Assembly (NCBI RefSeq): GCF_011634835.1 | Contig: NZ_SIRP01000001.1 | Span: forward strand, 1 to 64,000 | Direction: 5' to 3' | Source of the DNA: Isoptericola sp. BMS4 | Lineage (GTDB): Bacteria > Actinomycetota > Actinomycetes > Actinomycetales > Cellulomonadaceae | Length of the DNA stretch: 64,000 nt | Part shown: in pieces, positions 58,363 to 64,000 of the stretch | Position numbering within the stretch: position 1 is the first letter of the stretch | Layout: each line of letters begins with the position of its first letter | Translations under genes and position numbers: made by a program | The notes under the pieces: model-generated | Told to the model about the DNA's origin: nothing | The model's database searches: none | The model's input: only the letters and a program-made list of their open reading frames with translations

Positions 58363-60199
58363 GCAGGTCGGAGTCGTACGTCCCGAGGGAGCGCGCCTCC
58401 AGGAGGGCGGCGCGCTGGGCGTCGATCGTGGCGAGCCGCAGCTCGAAGAACTGCCGCGCGAGCTCCCCCGGCGTGGCCTCCTCCTCGTCCTGGTCGTGCT
58501 GCTCGCGCACGACGACGTCCCGCACGCGGTCGACGACGGCGGGCACGTAGGCGGTGCCGTCCGGCCGGCGGAGTTCCGGGTCGTCGAGCACGTCGCGGGC
58601 GGTGCGGTCCACGATCTCCCGCAGGCCCGCGGTCCCCTCCGCGAGGCGCGGCGGGGTGACGCCGGAGAGGCCGAGCCGGCGCACCACCCACGGCAGCGTG
58701 CCGCCCTGCACCAGCAGGGTCCCCGCCGCGACGCCGAACGCCACGAGGACGAGCAGCGACCGCTGCGGGAAGCCGGTGGGAAGGGTCTGTGCCGCCGCCA
58801 GGGTGACGACGCCCCGCATGCCCGCCCACACGATGACCACGCCCTCCTTCGGCCCGAGCGGCGCCGCGAGGAGGTAGTCGACGTCCGCGACCCGCCGGGT
58901 GAAGCGGCGCCGGAACTCGGCGGCGCGGTCATGGCGCTGCCGGGACGCCCGTTCGGCGTCCTCACCGCCGGGCGCCTGGCCGACCCGCCGCCGCAGGCGG
59001 AGCTCGTGCCGCTTCGCCCGGCGGCCGAGCCGGTGACGCAGTCCGGAGCCCTGCACGGGCCGGGGGTCCGTCTCGCTCCGGACGGCCGTCATCAAGTCCA
59101 TGGCGGCCTGCGGGGTGAGGATGCCGTCGGCGTCGACGAACTCGTCGAGCTTCTCCGCGACGCGCCCCTGCATCCGGTCCAGCGTGGAGCGCACCTGCTG
59201 CGCGCGCTCGCGCCGGCGCGCGAGCACGCGCAGCAGCGGCAGCACGAACAGCGCCCGCACGACGACGACGCCCACGGCCCCGAGCGCCGCCACGCCGAGC
59301 GCGAGCCACAGCGAGCCGTGCGCCGCCCGTACGTCCTCGACCAGCCCGAAGACCTGCAGCCCCATCGCGAGGAAGAGCCCGCCCTCCAGCAACGTCTCGA
59401 CGGTGTGCCAGTTGCTCCGCTCGGAGACCCGGTCCTGCGGGCGCAGGTGCCGCGCCGCGAGGGCGCTGGTCACCAGGCCGGCCGTCACGGCCGCCACGAT
59501 CCCGGACGCGTCCAGCGCCTCCGCGGGCAGGTAGGCGGCGAAGGGCACCACGAACGAGACGGCGGTCGACAGCGCCGCGTGCCGCAACCGGGCCCGGACC
59601 CACAGCGCGAGCCGGCCGGCGACCAGGCCGAAGACGACAGCGATCAGCACCGCCTTGGCGAAGTCCCCCGCCACGCCCCAGAAGGACACGCTCGCCGCGG
59701 TCGCCGCGATCGCCGAGCGCAGCAGCACCAGCGAGGTCGCGTCGTTGAGCAGGCCCTCGCCGTCGAGCATGACGACGACGCGCCGCGGCGCGCCGAGCTT
59801 CTTGATGATCGACGTCGCGACCGCGTCGGTGGGGCTGACGATGGCCCCGAGCGCGATGCCGGCCGCCAGGCCGACGCCGGGGATCACCCAGGAGAAGACG
59901 AGGCCGAGCAGGACGGCGGACAGGACGACGAGCAGCACCGACATCCCGCTGATGGCGGTGAAGTCGCGGCGGAAGTCCATCGACGGGAACGACGCGGCCG
60001 AGGCATAGAGCAGGGCCGGCAGCACCCCGGCGAGGATCAGCTCCGGGTCGATCTCGATCGCAGGGACGGCGGGGACGAAGCTCACCCCGACGCCGATCAG
60101 CACGAGCAGCAGGGGCGCGGCGACCCCGGCACGAGGCGCGAGCGCGGTGACCGCGATGACGACGACGGCCGCCGTCACGGCGATGAGCAGCGTCTCCAT
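58292..60199 (-). CDS. CPA1-type Na+/H+ antiporter
   Basis: A 635-residue cation/proton antiporter. About 12 spans cover residues 1-400. Conserved parts are GAIVSPTDAVATSIIKKLGAPRRVVVMLDGEGLLNDATSLV (ion-binding Asp region) and the GMRGVVTLAAAQTLP segment. A long charged cytosolic insert (about 335-425) splits the membrane part, and a soluble tail follows. The ATG at 60199 lies seven bases after TACGTT (a leaderless start); the much longer open frame upstream is not needed. The 3' end overlaps the hydrolase gene by 71 bases. Confidence 0.92.
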   Translation of the reverse strand: METLLIAVTAAVVVIAVTALAPRAGVAAPLLLVLIGVGVSFVPAVPAIEIDPELILAGVLPALLYASAASFPSMDFRRDFTAISGMSVLLVVLSAVLLGLVFSWVIPGVGLAAGIALGAIVSPTDAVATSIIKKLGAPRRVVVMLDGEGLLNDATSLVLLRSAIAATAASVSFWGVAGDFAKAVLIAVVFGLVAGRLALWVRARLRHAALSTAVSFVVPFAAYLPAEALDASGIVAAVTAGLVTSALAARHLRPQDRVSERSNWHTVETLLEGGLFLAMGLQVFGLVEDVRAAHGSLWLALGVAALGAVGVVVVRALFVLPLLRVLARRRERAQQVRSTLDRMQGRVAEKLDEFVDADGILTPQAAMDLMTAVRSETDPRPVQGSGLRHRLGRRAKRHELRLRRRVGQAPGGEDAERASRQRHDRAAEFRRRFTRRVADVDYLLAAPLGPKEGVVIVWAGMRGVVTLAAAQTLPTGFPQRSLLVLVAFGVAAGTLLVQGGTLPWVVRRLGLSGVTPPRLAEGTAGLREIVDRTARDVLDDPELRRPDGTAYVPAVVDRVRDVVVREQHDQDEEEATPGELARQFFELRLATIDAQRAALLEARSLGTYDSDLLSRSLDLLDADQIAVELRAGPEE

Positions 60200-60251
60200 G
60201 CCGACCAACGTAGGCCGCGCGAGGCGGTGACGCCCCTCACCGCCCATTCTC

Positions 60252-60280
60252 TTGTCAAAGATATATCGTTGATCTATCTT
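60252..60280 (+). promoter_or_regulatory. padR promoter with PadR operator
   Basis: A -35 TTGTCA (60252-60257) and a -10 TATCTT (60275-60280) are 17 bases apart. Between and over them lies a 23-bp palindrome (60258-60280) with arms AAGATA and TATCTT and inner halves ATC and GAT; 18 of 23 positions are symmetric. It resembles known AT-rich PadR sites and stands out in GC-rich DNA. It is also 53-75 bases upstream of the divergent antiporter start. Confidence 0.78.
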
Positions 60281-60338
60281 CGACATGTCGGGTCGCGCAC
60301 GCGGCCCGCTCACGACCCACGACACGCAGGAGCACCCC

Positions 60339-61094
60339 ATGTACCCCACGCACCCGATGCACCCCGAGCGCGGCCGGCGCGGCCGCGACCCGTTCGACCC
60401 CTTCGCCGCCACCGACCCCCGCGCCCGCCGGCGGCGCGGCGACTTCCCCCCGGACGACGCCGCGGGACCCGCACGCCGCGGGCGACCCGACGGCGGCGGC
60501 CCCCGCGGCGGGCACCCCCGGCGCGGCGGGGGCCCCGGCTTCGACCCCTGGTCCGGCCCCGAGCGCGGCCCGCGCGGACCCCACGGCCGCGGACGCGGGC
60601 GACGGGCCGGGCGCGGCGAGATCCGCGCCGCCGTCCTGCTGCTCCTCGCCGAGCGACCCATGCACGGCTACCAGGTGATCACCGAGCTGTCCGACCGCAC
60701 CGACGGCCGCTGGCGCCCCAGCCCGGGCGCCGTCTACCCGGCGATCTCCCAGCTCCAGGACGAGGGCCTCGTCGCCGTGACGGACGACGGCGGCCGCCGG
60801 CTCGCCTCGCTCACCGACGCGGGGCGCGAGCACGTCGAGTCCCACCGCGAGGAGCTCGGCAACCCCTGGGAGGCCTACGCCGCCGCCGACCCGCTGCGGC
60901 GCGGCCACGAGCTCCGCGCGGGCATGCGCGCGCTCGGCGGCGCCGTCGAGCAGGTCGCACGTGCCGGGACCGCCGAGCAGGCGGAGGTCGCCGCGGCCGT
61001 GCTCGACCGCGCGCGCCGCGACATCTACCTGCTGCTCGCCGGGCCCGCGCACGACACGACGGGCGGGCCCACCGACGGCCCCGCCGAGGGCTGA
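60339..61094 (+). CDS. PadR-family regulator with Arg/Gly/Pro-rich N-terminus
   Basis: A 251-residue regulator. Residues 92-170 form the PadR winged helix (EIRAAVLLLLAERPMHGYQVITELSDRTDGRWRPSPGAVYPAISQLQDEGLV). The C-terminal helices support dimerisation. The first 90 residues are unusual: mostly Arg, Gly and Pro, with a HPMHPERGRRGRDPFDPF start. I chose the ATG at 60339 because AGGAG lies six bases upstream; an ATG at 60285 lacks this. A palindromic PadR-type operator lies across the promoter, so it likely represses itself and perhaps the divergent antiporter. Confidence 0.9.
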   Translation: MYPTHPMHPERGRRGRDPFDPFAATDPRARRRRGDFPPDDAAGPARRGRPDGGGPRGGHPRRGGGPGFDPWSGPERGPRGPHGRGRGRRAGRGEIRAAVLLLLAERPMHGYQVITELSDRTDGRWRPSPGAVYPAISQLQDEGLVAVTDDGGRRLASLTDAGREHVESHREELGNPWEAYAAADPLRRGHELRAGMRALGGAVEQVARAGTAEQAEVAAAVLDRARRDIYLLLAGPAHDTTGGPTDGPAEG

Positions 61095-61105
61095 CCGCGC
61101 GCCGG

Positions 61106-62848
61106 TCAGCCGGAGGACAGGCCGACGATCTCGGTCGGCGACCACCGGACGAGGTGGCCGTCGACCGTGAGGTGCGCACCCCACTCCTCCGCCTCCGTGC
61201 GCACGCTCCACAGGTCCTCGCCCGTGGCGACGTCCAGCGCGAACCAGTGCAGCACGTCGCCGCGCCCCAGGTCGGGCACGACGAACGCGGCGAGACGCCC
61301 GTCCGTGAACGCGCCCTCCATCACGTACGGGCCGTAGGTGAGCATCCCCGTGTCGACGCCCTCGAACAGGTCGTCGCGCATCCACAGCTCCTCGCCCGTG
61401 GCCAGGTCCAGCCCGTGCACGGCACGGTCCTCGGCTACCACCGTCACGACCTGGGCGGTCCGCACCGGCACGGCGATCGCCGGCACCCGCGCCGTCCACA
61501 GCTCGTCCCCCGAGCCGTCGAGGGCCACCACGACGTCGTCCCGGCGCACCAGCTGCACGTCCTGGGCGCTGCCGTCCGTGCTCTGCGGGGCCAGGTACCG
61601 CCCGCCCAGCTCCCGGGAACGGTCCCCGTCGGCCGACACGAGGCGGTCGCTGTGCACGGGCGCCCGCGGCCCCTCGCCCCCGCGGCGCGCCACGAAGCCG
61701 CCCGCGTCCAGCGCCGCGACCGAGAACCCCTCGAACGTGCTCGGGTCCCCCGCCCGGTCGAGCCGGTCCCCGTCGTGCGTCAGCCAGGCGTCGATGCCGC
61801 AGCCACCCACCCAGACCGTGCGCTCGCGCACCCGCGTGACCACGTCACCCCGCAGATTCACGCCGTCGGCGGTCCCGTCCTCGGCCCACGAGACGCACTG
61901 GTACGGCCCGGTCCCGGCGTCGAACGGGACGGTGCGCTCCCAGCGCTCCTCGCCGGTCGCCGCGTCCTCGAGCCGTACCCGCAGGTCGTAGCCCTCCGGG
62001 ACGGCGTCGGCCGCGTCGCCGGAGTACAGCTCGTCCACCGTGAGCGACGGCGGCACGGCGGCGTCGCGCGGGCCGTCGCCCACCCACGTCATCCGCAGGA
62101 GACCGCCGTCCGGGCCGGGCACGAGCTGGGAGCCGTCGGGCGCGACGTCCCGCGTGCCGACCACCTGCCCGCGCGTGTCCACGACGGTCACGGCGCGAGC
62201 ACGGTCGCGGGCACCGCGACCGACGGGCGCCGTCAGGCACACCACCCGGTCCGCCTGCTCCACCCGATACACGCCCGACCACAGGTCCATCCCGGGGCCG
62301 CAGGTCGTCGCCGCCGGCAGGTCGACGCTCCACCGCCGCTCGCCGGTCGCCACGTCGATCCCGAGCAGCGCGTCGCGGTGCTGCGCGACGACGAGCCCCT
62401 CCGAGGTCGCGACCAGCCCGCCCGGCACGCGGCCCTCTGCCTCGACCCGCCACACCTCGCGCGGTGCGCCGGACAGGTCCAGCACGCCGCCCGGCGCCGT
62501 CCGGAGCGCCGCCACCCGGCTGCGGTCGCCGACCGTGTCGACGACCACCCCGGTGAGGGCGACGGCCGCGAGCACCACCGCCGCGACCAGCCGGCGCCCC
62601 CGCAGGAGCTCGTGGACGCGGAGCCCCGCACCGCGCAGCACACCGGCGGTGCGGCGCGGCGGCGCGGGCGCGGAGGGTCGCGGCGCGTCCGCCTCGAGGT
62701 CCAGGTCGATGAGGAGCGGGCCGGGGCCACGGCGGCGCGGCGCCGGCCGCGCCGTCCGGCTCACCGACGCAGCCACGTCCTCCTCGTCGCCGTCGTCGGG
62801 CTCGAGGTCGAACGTGTACGTGCCGGGGTCGGCGCGGCGTCGGGCCAC
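61106..62848 (-). CDS. PQQ-like beta-propeller membrane protein
   Basis: A 580-residue protein. An acidic, then Arg/Pro-rich cytosolic part (1-85) leads to one span near 88-105 (RLVAAVVLAAVALTGVVVDTV). The outer part carries several PQQ-type beta-propeller repeats (ALLGIDVATGERRWSVDLP, and VHGLDLATGEELWMRDDL). Such propellers act as scaffolds or bind ligands; no enzyme residues are apparent. The GTG start lies six bases after TAGGTT, which fits leaderless translation. The next gene upstream encodes a similar protein, so the two arose by duplication. Confidence 0.86.
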   Translation of the reverse strand: MARRRADPGTYTFDLEPDDGDEEDVAASVSRTARPAPRRRGPGPLLIDLDLEADAPRPSAPAPPRRTAGVLRGAGLRVHELLRGRRLVAAVVLAAVALTGVVVDTVGDRSRVAALRTAPGGVLDLSGAPREVWRVEAEGRVPGGLVATSEGLVVAQHRDALLGIDVATGERRWSVDLPAATTCGPGMDLWSGVYRVEQADRVVCLTAPVGRGARDRARAVTVVDTRGQVVGTRDVAPDGSQLVPGPDGGLLRMTWVGDGPRDAAVPPSLTVDELYSGDAADAVPEGYDLRVRLEDAATGEERWERTVPFDAGTGPYQCVSWAEDGTADGVNLRGDVVTRVRERTVWVGGCGIDAWLTHDGDRLDRAGDPSTFEGFSVAALDAGGFVARRGGEGPRAPVHSDRLVSADGDRSRELGGRYLAPQSTDGSAQDVQLVRRDDVVVALDGSGDELWTARVPAIAVPVRTAQVVTVVAEDRAVHGLDLATGEELWMRDDLFEGVDTGMLTYGPYVMEGAFTDGRLAAFVVPDLGRGDVLHWFALDVATGEDLWSVRTEAEEWGAHLTVDGHLVRWSPTEIVGLSSG

Positions 62849-62903
62849 CCTTCGAACCTAAGCCCGTGGGGCACCACCCGGCGACCGGTGGCACGCGTCC
62901 GCG

Positions 62904-64000
62904 TCATCCGGTCGCCAGGCCCCGCAGGACGGTGTCCGACGTCGCCACACCCGGCTCGCCGTCGCCGCCCACCCGCACGCTCGGCGACCTGTCCTGCAGC
63001 ACCGCGACCACGTGCCCGTCGACGGCGCGGAGGTCCGCGAGCGGGCGGCCGTCGTGGCCCGACTCCCACACCGTCCGCCCCGACACCGCGTCCAGCGCGA
63101 CCAGGTCGTACCCGTCCGCGCGCCGCACGCCGAGCACCACGGTGCGGCCGTCCGTCAGGGCCCCGACCACGCGCTGGTCCGTCTCCTCGTCGGTGGGGAG
63201 CACGTCGTCCCGGCGCCACCGCTCCTGCCCCGTGGCCAGGTCCAGACCCACCAGGTCACCGTCCGCGCCCGTCATGACCGTCGTGCCACCGGCCCGCGCG
63301 AGCTGCTGCCGGCTCCACGCGTCGGCGTCGAGCGACGCCGTCCAGCGGCCGGTGCCGTCGGGGGCCGCACCGACGACGGACCCGTCCGGCGCCACGGCGA
63401 CGACGACGTCCGACGGGTCGACGTCGGCCAGGACGGGCAGCGGCACGCCGGGGAGATCGACGTTCCCGTCCTCGCCGCCGCGCACCACGGTGGCTCCCGT
63501 CTCGGTCGCGACCACGAGGCCGTCGTCCAGGGACCACGTCCGGCCGGTGACCGGCGCGGGCACCCCGTCGACCTGCTCGCCGCCGGTCGTGAGGACGGTC
63601 GGCGTACCGCACACCGACATGGAGGCGAGACCCCCGGAGACCCAGGTGTACGGCTGTTCGAGGTCGACCAGCCAGCCGGCCACCGAGTCCTGGCACCCGG
63701 CAAGGTCAGCGGTCGTACGCAGCGACGGCGTCGCCGCACCGCGGACCTCGCCGGACCGGGCGTCGACGACCCGCAGCTCAGGAAGATCGTCCGGCCGCAG
63801 CGCCGCCAGGGCACGGCGCGCCTCGTCCGCGTCCGCGGCCTGCACCATCCCCTCGCCGGGATCCAGCACCACCAGGGCGCCGTCCGCGGCCGGCCACACC
63901 GAGGGCAGGGACCACCGGAAGCGCTCGCCGTCGTACCCCGCGACGCTCCCCACGCCCGGCACCTGCGTCCCGGCCGACTCCACGGCGCCGAGCCCGCGCG
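62904..64000 (-). CDS. PQQ-like beta-propeller protein, partial
   Basis: The coding frame is open to the right window edge, so the start lies outside. The visible 365 or so residues include PQQ-propeller-like repeats (LVGLDLATGQERWRRDDVLP and LVALDAVSGRTVWESG). It is a paralogue of the downstream gene at 61106-62848, 55 bases away, in the same direction. The visible part has no membrane span; one probably lies in the missing N-terminus. Function is unknown. Confidence 0.84.
   Translation of the reverse strand, partial: RGLGAVESAGTQVPGVGSVAGYDGERFRWSLPSVWPAADGALVVLDPGEGMVQAADADEARRALAALRPDDLPELRVVDARSGEVRGAATPSLRTTADLAGCQDSVAGWLVDLEQPYTWVSGGLASMSVCGTPTVLTTGGEQVDGVPAPVTGRTWSLDDGLVVATETGATVVRGGEDGNVDLPGVPLPVLADVDPSDVVVAVAPDGSVVGAAPDGTGRWTASLDADAWSRQQLARAGGTTVMTGADGDLVGLDLATGQERWRRDDVLPTDEETDQRVVGALTDGRTVVLGVRRADGYDLVALDAVSGRTVWESGHDGRPLADLRAVDGHVVAVLQDRSPSVRVGGDGEPGVATSDTVLRGLATG

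Overview
The window is high-GC DNA of an actinobacterium. GTG starts, RskA-type anti-sigma control, SpoIIE/GAF phosphatases, HdeD and YceI proteins and many leaderless genes all fit Actinomycetota. Gene content suggests Micrococcales near Cellulomonas, Cellulosimicrobium or Isoptericola; that placement is inference from memory of such genomes, not a search. I saw no rRNA, tRNA, transposase, prophage or CRISPR array. No gene-free stretch exceeds 300 bases; the longest (29371-29649) is described below.

Layout. 0-4 kb: a partial DHFR-like gene, then a copper locus (csoR, copZ, copA). 4-8.6 kb: an autoregulated ABC exporter operon, a CPBP protease and an HdeD-like protein. 8.6-14 kb: a peptide ABC importer operon. 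14-18.6 kb: a flippase with a degenerate kinase-like domain, an AbiEi/DUF559-type gene and HU. 18.7-28.6 kb: CopC-like protein, ATP-grasp ligase, NAD synthetase, amidohydrolase, PBP, M15 peptidase and MalY-type aminotransferase. 28.6-38.4 kb: regulators (LuxR ATPase, SpoIIE phosphatase, ECF sigma) plus a 5'-3' exonuclease and a VOC protein. 38.4-42.5 kb: glycosyltransferase and PEP carboxylase. 42.6-52.2 kb: an ECF sigma/RskA/YceI operon facing a Y-x4-D lipoprotein gene across divergent ECF promoters, then a flavin electron-transfer operon (ferric-reductase-like, FMN-binding, ApbE) beside an OmpR-type two-component system. 52.2-64 kb: endonuclease IV, a NarL-type two-component system with an ABC exporter, a MarR/hydrolase pair, a CPA1 antiporter, PadR and two PQQ-type beta-propeller proteins.

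Two things stand out. First, the window carries several families of 50-63 bp palindromic elements. One family lies twice, in frame, inside copA and adds 17 similar residues each time; the others mostly sit within about 20 bp of a stop codon. Second, the 42.6-50.3 kb block looks like an envelope redox module: the two ECF promoters are mirror images with the same hexamers and the same 16-bp spacer.

Many starts are leaderless by pattern: a TANNNT -10 hexamer lies 6-7 nt before ATG or GTG. I used this pattern to choose several starts.
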